Below are positions 23,618 to 33,719 of a stretch of 64,000 nucleotides of DNA, piece after piece. The position numbers and the translations under genes were made by a program. The notes under the pieces were generated by a model. It was not told the DNA's origin, ran no database searches, and saw nothing but the letters and a program-made list of their open reading frames with translations. The DNA comes from Chaetoderma sp. LZ-2023a. Taxonomy: Eukaryota > Mollusca > Caudofoveata > Chaetodermatida > Chaetodermatidae. Location of the stretch: positions 85,234,147 to 85,298,146 of the forward strand of contig CM067366.1 in NCBI GenBank assembly GCA_034401795.1. The letters are read 5' to 3'. The first letter of the stretch is position 1, and each line of letters starts with the position of its first letter.

Positions 23618-23920
23618 CCGTATACACCATTAAGTGCCAACGATTCAGTCAGTCCATATCCCTTACGGTCAGTTTATGCGCGCAATTACGTGCATGTCTA
23701 TATGCGCGTGTGTGTATATGCATGCGTGGGTGTCCGTGTATGTGTGCGTGCGTGCGTGCGTACGTACTTCTCAACTTCTCATTGGTGCCAACACTGCTCG
23801 ATCTTTAAAACAGGTGGGTCGAGATACCACATGTTTGAAGGAACCGCCATATTTGGCTACAAAATGTATATCCTATGTCAATTCACCTGTATTAAGTGGC
23901 CACATGTCAATATAGTGGCG

Positions 23921-24315
23921 AATGGAGGAATCCAGTTTTAGCTATGCTCCGCCCATCTCTAGCTAAACTCCACCCACACTTCGTCCGTGTTTGGTTCACT
24001 CGATCCCTAAACTCTTTGACTATTATTTTCCAGAAAGGTATACAAGTAAGCTGTTGAATATTTTGAAATTAATTTGACTGGATGCTGTTGCTGCTGATGG
24101 CAGCAAAAGCGACTAGTCTAATTGGTTTCAAAGGATTCAACAGCATGTCTATTAAATAGTAAAGACATACAACTCGTACAGCAAAGCTTAGTCCGTCATC
24201 AGTTAAGCAGTCATGACGAACTTATCTACGTCCTTCATGACGTCATTACTTATGAAGTCATCCTACACGTCACGTAGTTGATTATGACGTCATATGATTG
24301 ATGGAAAGGTTCATT
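23921..24315 (+). mobile_element. CRE-MITE copy, full length
   Basis: Complete GC-box end, hairpin (24050-24145, GTTGCTGCTGATGGCAGCAA tip) and a CRE end with TGACGTCAT repeated; ends GATGGAAAGGTTCATTG. Confidence 0.9.
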
Positions 24316-24696
24316 GTGAGTGTTCTATAAGGTGGACATTTAGGACAGGTTATGCTGTACATGACAAATATGCGCAGGTGCTCGCGTGCCGTCAGTACAC
24401 ACTCCACTGATGCGAATATAGTGTTCCTGAAAATAGTATAGTATTTTGCTTATACAATAACGATATTGTTGCTGGGGTCAATGTTACATTTTACAGTTAT
24501 TTTACAGTTACTGATGATATTGAAATGCAGAATGTGTAGCTCGTGCGTACCGCGATCTGGCAACTTACTACCTCCTGACATTATTTTGAATTGCGCATCC
24601 TTTGTTTGTTCTGTAAGCGTGCCAAAACATGTCACATTGATAGATACAGCACAGCTCAGAAATAGCCTGAAATATTTCCAAAACAAGCTAAAACAT

Positions 24697-24786
24697 ACTG
24701 TTGAATATTTTGAAGCTAATTGGATTGAAAGCATTGATGCCTAAACAATGTCTTCCAATCTAATTGTGTTCTAAATATTCTACAGA
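24697..24786. mobile_element. CRE-MITE palindrome variant fragment
   Basis: Variant hairpin CTGTTGAATATTTTGAAGC / GTTCTAAATATTCTACAG around ATTGAAAGCATTGATGCC. A similar CTTCCAATC.AATTA variant is at about 37320. Confidence 0.6.
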
Positions 24787-24944
24787 ACACTTATTACTTA
24801 CTAACATGTTTCTGTTTTTGTTTTGGAGTCAAATCAATGTATTTCTGAGCTGTAGTCTATAGTCCACGAGCCTATAGCCCATATGCACACACATATACTA
24901 CATGCATTTATCAGCAGCAACCGCGCCATTTTAACTCTCTTGTC

Positions 24945-25085
24945 TCAACTTGGCCCTTTAATGGTCAAACTGACAAATAAAACCTTTGCTGTGGTCTTCA
25001 GCCATGACTATCTGAACGGCCTAGAGAAGAGTATTTTTTTAATATTTACCACTTGAATGACTGGCTCGGTAACCCTTGGGCCTCT
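24945..25085. mobile_element. TTAACCCTTT hairpin MITE ('B'), half copy
   Basis: CCCTTTAATGGTCAAACTG, TGTGGTCTTCAG, CCTAGAGAAGAGTAT and ACTTGAATGACTGGCTCGG follow the order of copy 12593-12815 in reverse complement; it stops at the hairpin tip. Confidence 0.65.
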
Positions 25086-25313
25086 TGTTATAGCCCTGTA
25101 TAGGTGAGATATAAATCTTAAAGCGCCACAATAATGGTAGAATGCAATGGAATGCCGACGCTTCAAATTACCTTCCCTGAATGACTAGTTTGCAACCATG
25201 TAGCAAGTCAAATTATTTTACAAATATTTAACAGATGGATGCCAGAGGCACAGCTAAGTCTGGATACTACGAATTTGTCAGTAAAATGGTTAATGATGAA
25301 ATGGCCAAAAAAC

Positions 25314-25373
25314 TTTGATATGAGAGTGGTCTCAACCATGTCTCAGCATCAAACACCCTGGAACTGTGAGCTT

Positions 25374-25437
<64 letters not shown>

Positions 25438-25497
25438 AAGCTCACAGTTCCAGGGTGTTTGATGCTGAGACATGGTTGAGACCACTCTCATATCAAA
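25314..25497. repeat. perfect 184-bp palindrome with (AT)n centre
   Basis: The left arm runs from TTTGATATGAGAGTGG to GAGCTTGGTATAT. The right arm is its exact reverse complement, and the middle is about 60 bp of (AT)n. No mismatch was found in the roughly 62-bp unique arms. A diverged partial copy of one arm lies at about 25564-25603. Open frames over it are mirror images of each other. Confidence 0.95.
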
Positions 25498-25661
25498 AAA
25501 TTATATATATATATATACTATAGCCCCCTTTCATTATGTAAAGGAATAGTATCTATAGAGATCTCAAGCTCACAGATCCAGGGTGTTTTAGATTGAGACA
25601 TAGCTAATATATAGGCGGCGTATAGGGGATTTAGCCTGTGAATCTGTTACATGTCACGGTC

Positions 25662-26053
25662 ATTCACCTTTCCACAGTATTCATCTATCAATCTGTCGTC
25701 ATAAGACCTCATAATCAGCTAAGCGGCGTGTAGGATGACGTCATAATCATTACGTCATAAATGATTCTATATGGCCCGTCTTTAACTCTTAATAGTCCGA
25801 CACGTTGACGTTGTACGAATTGTCTGTCTCTACTATTTAATACACGTGCTGTTGAATATATATTGAACATAGGCAGCAACAGCATCCAGTCAAATTAGTT
25901 TCAAAATATTCAACAGCTTACCTGTATAGTTTTCTGGAAATCGATAGTCAGGAAGTTCATAGATCGATCGATCCTAACACGAGCGAGGTGTGGGTGGAGC
26001 TTAGAGAGAGAGAGAGATGGGCGGGGCATAGCTAAAAGCTAGAAAGGTCCATT
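25662..26053 (-). mobile_element. CRE-MITE copy, hairpin partly deleted
   Basis: On the minus strand the GC-box end lies at 26010-26053 (GGGCGGGGCATAGC) with one hairpin arm at 25865-25920. CRE motifs are at 25735-25770. An extra (GA)n is inserted at 26004-26017. Confidence 0.85.
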
Positions 26054-26579
26054 GCGTTAAACTGTTCTCCTGAATCACAGCATTAATTCTTTTCAACTAT
26101 CAAGAGTTTCGATTCAATGATGTAGACGTGTTGAATAATTTGAAACTACTTCAGTGTTGACTGAGATCTGTAGCTATTTGTGCAATGGTTCTCTGTGGAT
26201 TTCTCAAATGGACTAGGGTTATATACAGGACTGTATGGGTAGAGTGTATGCTAAAGATACTAACCCTTTGATATGATAGATACTGGAGTCGGCAGTTTAC
26301 ACTAGCTCTCTTCAGTACAATCATTACATCTCCCACATTATAACTATTTAAATTTTGAGGCAAAAATGGAATAATTTGACAACCATACTAAGGTCTATAT
26401 TTACATCCAGAAGTGCCGGAAATGACAACTGTGCGGTTCTAGATTTCAAATATTACGTGGAAAGACCCATGGACCCCAACCCGCGGGAGGACACCTCCCC
26501 CCCCCCCCGCCCGGCTTCACCCACCCCATTTTGACAGGGGATATGCTCCATGTGCCCAGGCCCCCCAAAATCTGTTAAG

Positions 26580-26720
26580 ACGGCCGTGAGCAGCAATAAT
26601 AAAATAATAAGGAAAATATTAAAACAGCAACAATAATATCAGCGGCAGTAATACAAACAACATCAGCAATAACAACAGCAACGTGTATCAACTGCAACAA
26701 CAACGGCGTGCGCAGCCCCA
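26580..26720. repeat. CAA/AAT/CAG-rich low-complexity tract
   Basis: Irregular CAA, AAT and CAG triplets immediately outside the left terminal repeat of the polymerase element. A similar CCA/CAA tract lies just beyond the right terminal repeat. Confidence 0.7.
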
Positions 26721-26732
26721 CCAGTGACACCT

Positions 26733-26869
26733 AGTAGTATAGCCGGTAGTAGAAAAATACCACCACCCTCCACAGGCAACCATTCCGTGATCCGCGGCTC
26801 CCACCGCCCTCTCGATTCCTGAGGCATAGGAATTGGAGACATGGGCCACACAAATACACACAAGATACC
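26733..26869 (+). repeat. left terminal inverted repeat of polymerase element
   Basis: The sequence from AGTAGTATAGCCGGTAGTAG to CACAAGATACC matches the reverse complement of 33134-33269 at roughly nine bases in ten. Similarity ends abruptly at the outer AGTAGT. The flanks read CACCT before it and CACCA after the right copy, hinting at a short target duplication. Polinton-type elements also commonly start with AG. Confidence 0.85.
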
Positions 26870-26911
26870 CAGGCCCAGGGTTTCAGATCCTTGATATAGA
26901 CTTTATCAAAC

Positions 26912-27241
26912 ATGCATTATAATACATGCAAATGGCTCATGCGCGGTAAGCCTGTTTGATGCTTAAGGAGCTGTGCTGGAGAATATTGTGAGACACACAA
27001 TGCTCAGTTTCGGAAGGGTGCTGTTGAGCCGAAGCCGTGCAGAGGTTGCGGGGTAGGTATTTATACAGACTGTGGACTATGTAAAGCATGCGGGGGTCGT
27101 AAACATTCTAACAGAATGAACTACAATCAGGCCTGTGCCAGGAGAAAGTTCGGTTTAGTTATGGACGAACTTAAACGCGTCATGCCATGCATTTGGGACA
27201 ACAACTCTTATATAGGCGCCTCGAAGATGGGCAGAAATTAA
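26912..27241 (+). pseudogene. small Cys-rich protein, one in-frame TGA
   Basis: An ATG at 26912 opens a 109-codon frame ending in TAA at 27239, with a single TGA at 26957-26959. The peptide has clustered cysteines: CLRSC, EYCETH, then PCRGCG, DCGLCKACGG and NQACARRKF. The CxxC spacing suggests a zinc-binding fold. It sits just inside the left terminal repeat and 43 bp before the SAP-like ORF, in the position of a first gene of the element. Function unknown; a DNA-binding or regulatory role would be a guess. If translation begins after the TGA, only about 90 codons remain. Confidence 0.6.
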
Positions 27242-27284
27242 GCATTTAGGGACAGTTTAAGATCTAATATATATACCTTGCATC

Positions 27285-27437
27285 ATGGTTACTATAACAC
27301 AGCTTCGAGTTATGGCAAAGCAATTCGGTCTTAGAGGCTATTCGAAGGCCTGCAAAGCCGACCTGCTCCAGATGATTGCACACGCCAATGCCGAGGAGTG
27401 CCGAAAGTACTCCCCGCCCTTGCCGAGGAGTGGCTAA
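27285..27437 (+). CDS. small SAP-domain-like protein of the element
   Basis: An ATG at 27285 gives an intact 50-codon frame to TAA. Residues about 3-32 read ITQLRVMAKQFGLRGYSK followed by KADLLQMI. This fits the SAP motif (two short helices; pattern 'LR..AK..GLRGYSK..KADLL..I'), a DNA-binding fold present in many eukaryotic chromatin proteins and some large DNA viruses and mobile elements. The ORF ends shortly after the domain (EECRKYSPPLPRSG), so it may be a stand-alone mini-protein, or the N-terminus of a longer protein cut by a frameshift before the polymerase frame that opens at 27500. It lacks any other domain. Confidence 0.6.
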   Translation: MVTITQLRVMAKQFGLRGYSKACKADLLQMIAHANAEECRKYSPPLPRSG

Positions 27438-27499
27438 AGCGACTCTCCCGAGCATAACAGACAGGAAGGTTTCCGGCGCTCACCTCTGGGGATCCATAG

Positions 27500-30400
27500 A
27501 ACCCTCACAAGAAAGCACAGCTGCACCGTGAGCTTCGTCAGTTGTATGAGGAAACGACTGTCAGCGTACAGGCCAAAGCTGTAGCAACTCGGATGGCAAG
27601 CCATCCACAAGAACGCCTACCTCTTCTACAGAGAATCAGAAGACGATTGCCGAGATCTGAAACCTTAGCCCGGAGTATGAGGCGAGAAGGTCAGCAGATT
27701 CTCAACGAGCGTCTCGGTGAGAGGGAGACAAAGGCGAGAGGATGGCGAACAGTATGCTGGACATTCTTCAGAGAACTAGAAGGAAACATTACAGGTCGGA
27801 TCATGGAGAGGATCCAGACCGTACAGAACGCCTTCTACCTTCGGTATACCCACACCTATCGAATCCGCCACATGGAGGATGGTAGGGTGATGGCCTTCCA
27901 CAAGAATGCTCGAGGAAGTCCCTGGATGAATACACTGGAAGCGGCCCAGACTTGGGAGAAGGGTAGAGAGCAAGCCCACCTCGACCCAGACATTATCGAT
28001 CGACCCAACACCGCGTGGATCTTCGTCAGATCAATCAACGTTGAGGTAAAGGTTTTCATTGACCACCAGCCTCTGCTAGGAACAGGTCCCCTCCCAGCCT
28101 GGCTCCGATGGAAGAAGGGAATGACAGCACTCGATACCTACAAGGACAACATGTGTCTCTGGAGATGTATAGCAGTCCAGCATGGTGCGAGAGCTGATAG
28201 AAGTACAGCTCCTGCACGAGAGCTTATTAAACAGTTCAACGGATTGAACAGGCCTGTGGCTGACGTCGCAAAGAAGTCCCTAGACCAGCTGGACAAGGTA
28301 GAGTTATATGCGAAGACAAGGATTCGTGTTTATGAGCCCACTGAAGAGGGCATCTGGCATCTGACCAAGAAATCGGCTGACTATCCGAGCATCATAGTCA
28401 TTGGAGTATACGACCACCACGCTTTCTTCATTAAGGACATCTCCAAGCTGACCCAGACTTTCAACTGCAGGCACTGTCAACAGCAGTTCACCCACGCATG
28501 TAGTCTCCATCGTCATGCTGACCGCTGTACTGGGGGGAAAACGACTATTGATTGCCCGAGGAAGAAGGTAGCGGTACCGCAGTCAGCATACAAGAAGGCT
28601 TTCTATCCAAACAAACTGGCTAGTTCAGCAGCTACTCGTTGGATTGAATATGAGTCGAGAAACAAAGGAATTCATATACACCACGCAAAGTATGGTCATG
28701 GTGGTGAGCGTTGGATCGAGGGGGCTCCCGTAGATGGCTATGATCTGACAACCGATACAATATACCAGTTCCATGGCTGTCACTGGCATGGTTGCTCACA
28801 ACACCAGCATGGTGAGGATGCCGAACAAAGATACCATAAGATGGTCGTGAGTGACGAGAAATTGAGAGCATCTGGACGCACACTTGTGGTACAGTGGGGG
28901 TGCTGTGTAAAATGCTTTACAAGCATCCATGCACCAGTGTGGACGGTACCATACCCACACTTTCTTGTCTATGACTTTGAAGCCCTTCTAGATGGGATCA
29001 AGACCCACCCTACAGAGGCTCACGATCGAGAGTGCCCACATACCAATCTTGATTTCAGTCGGCTGTTCCTTAGATGGTAGCACGAGCTCGCCAACTCACC
29101 TCTGCAATGCTAACTCCAAAATGCTGATCTCAGTGTTCATGCAGGAGAGCCATCTACGAGCCTCCACGACCTGTGCACGGGTTCGGTCACAGTATCTATC
29201 CACAGACTTGGACAAGTTACCTAAACGACAGCAGCGATTTATCAATGAGTTGTGTAACCAGGTGCCTGTGCTCGGGCTCAACTCTGGCCGGTACGACCTG
29301 AACCTCATCAAGAAGTACTTCGTGGAGGAGCTCACAAGTTCTGTGCTAGTGCAGGGATCAGCAGGTATGGTGAAAGTCGCCAAAAGGCTAGCCAGACAAT
29401 GTTTCTCATTACACCTGAACTAAGGTTTCTAGATGTGCTGAACTACCTCGGTCCTGCGGTCTCCTACGGGGCATAGATAAAAGATTATGGGTGCACACAG
29501 CAGAAGAGCTGATTGCCTTATCAATGGTTCGACATGCCTGGGGAGCTTGACTATCCTGGACTACCTGATTATCCGGCGTGGTGATCTAAGCTCAAAGGTT
29601 GTTACTTTTTTTAGTTGTCAGAGTAGAAGCAATGTAAGTAGACCTTCAGAGATCAAGGGATGAAGACATTTGCCGACTGGCTGTGATACTACAATAACCT
29701 GGATATCAGTCCATTCATCGGAGCTCTTGAGCAGATGCGACAATTCTACGCAGAACAAGGTATTGACATTTTGAAAGATGTGGGCTCTCCTCCGGGAGTG
29801 TCACTACAGTATCAACTTCATGGAACCACTCAACATATGCCAGATGTTAGCCTTTATTCCCCAGGCAAGGAAGCCTATGCGATTCTGAAGGGTGCCGTTG
29901 TCGGTGGACCCAACATCATGTTCACAAGATACCATGAGTCGGGTGTTACTCGAATTCGCCAAGGTAAGCGAGTATGTCAACGGCTCCTTGGTTATGATGC
30001 GAATGCGCTGTATTTGTCAACCATGGCCCAAGCAATGCCTTGTGATAAAGAAACTGTATGACGGTGGAGTGGTCATGTAAGCAGTGATATTGAATGCTTT
30101 AAGAAGGATCTGCTAGCAGATCGTTGGTTTGGGTTTGCCGAGGTCGACATTGAGGTACCTAAGGCATTATGGCCACAGTTCGAGGAGATGTCTCCCATCT
30201 TCTATAATCGTGAGATCCGAGAAGAGGCTATACCTTCGGAGATGATTGCATACCTTGATAAAACAGGTCGACAAAAGTCTACAACTAGCACTCTCTGGGA
30301 AGAAGAGGGTATTCTATGCACCAACTCTCAAGTGGTACCTTGCCCACGGGTTAGAGAATACTGCTATCTATCGCACTATAGACTACACCTCGCAGAAACC

Positions 30401-31332
30401 TTTTGAATGGTTTGTGGACTCTGTTACTGAGGCAAGTCGTACCGGGGATTGTGACAAAAGTAATGCCTTGTTGGCTGATCTCTTCAAATTCCTTGGCTGG
30501 CAACAGTGCATATGGGAAGCTGATCGCGGCATTAGAACGTCATACCAACACGAGCTTCACTAGGGATGAACGAGCGGTAGACAGAGCCTTGCATAGTGCA
30601 TGGTTCGATGATCTAGAGGAGATCGGTGATTCCTACGAGTTGCAGAGCTGTAAGGCTAAAATCACAATTCGTCGGCCCTTCCATGTGGGTATAGCAGTAT
30701 ATGAGCTCGCGAAGCTGCGAATGCTGGAGTTCTACTGCGACTTCCTCGACTGCTACGTAGCTCGTGATAGCTTCGAGTACCTGCAGATGGACACCGATTC
30801 TGCCTATATCGCCATAGCAGGCTCAAATCTCGATGAGGTGATATGCCCAGAGATGTGAATGGAGTATGAGGCCTGCAAACGGGACTGATTGGCATGGGAA
30901 AAATGGTCTGGCCACACTCCGGGATTGTTCAAGCTCGAGTTCGAAGGCACTCGTGGTATTGCTCTCTGCTCCAAGTGCTACTACGTGGAGAATACAGACC
31001 ACTGGAAAAGTAGGAACTCGCAAGTGAAATGCTCGACCAAGGGAATGTCTAAACAGCATTACGTCTCCTGGTAGAGGTTCGAGAGCGCCCTCCATGGTGT
31101 AGTGGACAGAGCCACGAATCGAGTCATCCGTCTGCACAACCAGGGTATGGTGACGTATGAGCAGGAAACACTTGGTCTCTTCACCTACTACGATAAGAGA
31201 TATGTGCTACCAGATGGTCTCCACACCGAGCCCATCGAGTATCACAGCCCAAATGCAGCACCGCCTACCAGGGTTCAACCAGCGCAAGCACAAGTCAGCG
31301 CTTATGATCTGGAGGGTGTCTACTTGACGTAA
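27500..31332 (+). pseudogene. type-B DNA polymerase (protein-primed class), frameshifted
   Basis: The frame opens at 27500; the first ATG in frame is 27590. Domains in order: a unique N-terminal region; a Cys/His finger (CRHC...HRHADRC, 28465-28530); an endonuclease-like segment with FHGCHWHGC (about 28770-28797), as in related viral-type polymerases; exonuclease I YDFEA (28970-28985); exonuclease II NSGRYDLNLI (about 29280-29310); a FLDVLNYLGP segment (about 29428); polymerase motif A GYDANALYLS (about 29990-30021); motif B GNSAYGKL (about 30497-30520); and motif C MDTDSAY (30787-30807). Lesions: frameshift near 29050, stops at 29078, between 29450 and 29690, and between 30060 and 30190, a shift near 30400-30500, then in-frame stops at 30856, 30886 and 31072. 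The catalytic residues survive although the frame does not. Family length is roughly 1,000-1,300 residues, matching this span. Confidence 0.9.
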
Positions 31333-31473
31333 GCACTCCAGGTGGCGGTAGCTGTAATGGTTTCATCTTGAAAGCGGTGTGGCCACCAACTGGTTTCTGA
31401 CCACTAAAGATGATCTGCTGGAGAATTTTACTAAACATTGCCGTTTAAACCTGTATATAGCTAGACGTTAAAC

Positions 31474-32560
31474 ATGCAGCAGTACGTGTGGCATCCTGAT
31501 GGAGTGGTTGAACCCACGACCTCGCACCACACCGATCTTCGGAAGGACTGTCTAACAGTCATTCGAGCTAGTATCCATGATGCGAAACCTCTCTCTGCTG
31601 CGGGGAAGTACATCGACTTCGCGATCTCGGGACAGATCCACGAGATTAGGAGCATGCCACTCAAGTTTAAGCTCGAGAGCACTGAGGAGAAGGATGTAGA
31701 GCTCGCGCAGATTGTGAGCAGGTGGGAGATTGTGCAGAACAACACCACCCTAGACACCACCTATATAAACGATGAGTATCGAGTCCTGGCTCCTCTAGCT
31801 CGTGAACTGGCCTACTATGCGAAGGAGAATGGGTACTATGCCATCCGATGTAATGAAGGTTTCACAGAATTCAACTTACAGCCAGACGTAGAAATGCCTG
31901 TTGTGGTGCCACTCTTCTCCCTCCTCGAGAACACGCACGTGAACCAGGCCTTGATGCAGGACAAGCTGTTCCATCGGGTGTACACTGAACATCTTCCAGA
32001 TGTAACGATGACCTCTCCACGACTTCACGTCTGGTATGATGAGAATGACCAGGAACTAAAAACGGGAGTGTTCTAGACAGCAAATCCTACATGTAGAGCG
32101 AAAGTACCAGCAGGTCCAGGCCATAGATAACCAGCGTCTAGAGTTGATATTGCAACGAGGTGTCTCAGATTGTGTAGCTGTGACAGTCCTGGTTGATAAT
32201 GGAGGGATGGTCCAGCAGGTGGGTGAGCTAAATGACTTCAAACCTATAGTGGTTGGGGCCAATGTTCTCGGTGAGCTATGCAATCTGGCTGATTGCTGTC
32301 TCTTTCAACAGGAGACGAAGTTGTATGGCTTACTGCGTCTAACCAGGGTCCCCGAGGCTCTGGAGATGGCACTTGAGGGTCAGTACCACCTCGGAGGTAA
32401 GAATATCTCACCTAATAATGGCAACCAGCTCAGCTTTTATGTTGGGAACCTGCTCGGAGAGCGTGTAGGCACTCGCACAGTAGGCGTGAAAGTACTGTAC
32501 TTTGGCTATGCCAAGGTTTGTGTATCACACACCACTGGTATTCAGCTTGAGCGCGTGTAG
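31474..32560 (+). pseudogene. unknown element gene, split by one frameshift
   Basis: An ATG at 31474 opens 200 codons ending TAG at 32074. In the next frame, coding-like sequence resumes at once (from about 32070, HVERKYQQVQAIDNQRLEL) and continues to TAG at 32560. The two parts therefore look like one protein of about 360 residues with a single frameshift near 32070. The first part has acidic/aromatic stretches (YVWHPDGVVEP, GKYIDFAISGQIHEI, HVWYDENDQEL). The second has VSDCVAVTVLVDNGGMV and LSFYVGNLLGERVGTR. No family recognised. Its position after the polymerase and its size would suit a structural or accessory protein, but that is inference only. Confidence 0.55.
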
Positions 32561-32616
32561 TGCATGATTCTGTCTCTAAAAATAGGTGATCACTAAAGAC
32601 AGGTCAGCACCTACAT

Positions 32617-32755
32617 CATCAATCATTATCAACAATCATCATCACCATCATCATCAATCATCACCATCATCAATCATCATCATATCATCATCATCAATCA
32701 TTATCAATCAACATCATCAATCATCATCATATCGTTATCATCATCATCATCATCA
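32617..32755 (+). repeat. (ATC)n microsatellite
   Basis: ATC/ATT trinucleotides with interruptions, inside the element downstream of its last gene. Confidence 0.9.
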
Positions 32756-33003
32756 AGTTGTCCAGCGTGCTCTACTATCTGGCAATACTGTTTCACATTT
32801 ACTAATAATACATAGCGAGATTTAAACGGGCGATTTTAAGTGTATCTCGGCTATGCATGCATTAATAGAAAATATTACCTAGATTTAGCTGATAACCTGT
32901 TATAGCTATCTTGTGTGCTTAGGCGCATCGCATATTTTCTCGGGACACAATCCCGAGTTGGAATGTGTGGAATGTATGTGCATAATTACTGTACGGTGTG
33001 GTT

Positions 33004-33117
33004 GTTATATCGCTATGGATACTTATCTCTAAATGGGCGTTCGGATCATGTAATGTGTATGTTCAGAAGTTGGCATATCACTGTGGATGCATGTCTCTAA
33101 ATAGGTGTTCGGACCTT
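33004..33117 (+). repeat. imperfect duplication, ~43 bp x 2
   Basis: CGCTATGGATACTTATCTCT..GGGCGTTCGGA recurs 69 bp later as CACTGTGGATGCATGTCTCT..AGGTGTTCGGA. It lies just inside the right terminal repeat, as subterminal repeats of replicons often do. Confidence 0.75.
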
Positions 33118-33133
33118 CCCATTTAGACACATG

Positions 33134-33269
33134 AGGTATGGTATGTATTTGTGTGGCCCATGTCTCGAATTTCTATGCCTCAGAAATTGAGAGGGCGGTG
33201 AGAGCTGCGGATCGCGGAACGGTTGCCTGTGGAAGGTGGTGGTATTTTTCTACTACCGGCTATACTACT
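33134..33269 (-). repeat. right terminal inverted repeat of polymerase element
   Basis: Reverse complement of 26733-26869: GTATTTGTGTGGCCCATGTC at the inside, GGTGGTATTTTTCTACTACC and CCGGCTATACTACT at the outer end. About 12 substitutions over 136 bp. Confidence 0.85.
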
Positions 33270-33479
33270 CACCACTACAGCCACGGCCGCTGACGACGAC
33301 GACTACCTGGATAATGACATGACAGTGATAGCATTAGAGAAAATAACGACAACAATACCAGGGAAAGTGATGACGATGATGGCTGTGAAAATTGTGATAG
33401 CCGAAGCAACACCATTAGAAGTGACAATAGCAGCCACGATAGGACCACAATTATCACCATCAACAACATATGTGTAGTA

Positions 33480-33668
33480 GTCCACACACCACCCCACCAC
33501 TACCACCAACACCACCACCACCACCACCACCACCACCACCACCACCACCACCACCACCACCACCATCACCACCACCACAGCAACAACAACAACAACTGTT
33601 GGCATCATCATCATCATCAGCAGCAGCAACAACAACAACAACAACAACAACAACAGCAGCAGCAGCAA
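33480..33668 (+). repeat. (CCA)n / (CAA)n / (TCA)n tract
   Basis: CCA triplets to about 33580, then CAA, TCA and CAG. Mirror open frames on the two strands encode Pro- or Val/Leu-rich runs and are artefacts. Confidence 0.9.
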
Positions 33669-33719
33669 GAATTGTTCTATAGGCACCATTACAAGACCTT
33701 CGTTTAAATAACCTTGCTA

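Larger units (their letters stand above)
26733..33269 (+). mobile_element. compact TIR-flanked PolB element (virus-like replicon), degenerate
   Basis: About 6.5 kb bounded by 137-bp inverted repeats. It contains, all on the plus strand, a Cys-rich ORF, a SAP-like ORF, a type-B DNA polymerase pseudogene and one more unknown gene. Protein-primed type-B polymerases with TIRs typify Polintons/Mavericks, adintoviruses, bidnaviruses and linear plasmids. Polintons are usually 15-20 kb and also encode a retroviral-type integrase, an ATPase, a protease and capsid proteins; I saw none of these. It is therefore either a distinct compact element, a deletion derivative, or an endogenised virus segment. 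Every gene longer than 60 codons has stops or frameshifts, so it is inactive here. Confidence 0.8.

Noticed and set aside
22588..23640. Long open frames up to 275 codons on both strands
   Set aside because: They read through a stop-free pentanucleotide array, giving TRQDK, HNTTQ or CLVLS repeats; no gene evidence.
26733..33269. Complete Polinton/Maverick
   Set aside because: Only about 6.5 kb, and no integrase, packaging ATPase, protease or capsid motif found between the terminal repeats.
33303..33689. Val/Leu-rich hydrophobic minus-strand frame resembling a membrane protein
   Set aside because: Antisense of (CCA)n/(CAA)n; hydrophobicity is a by-product.
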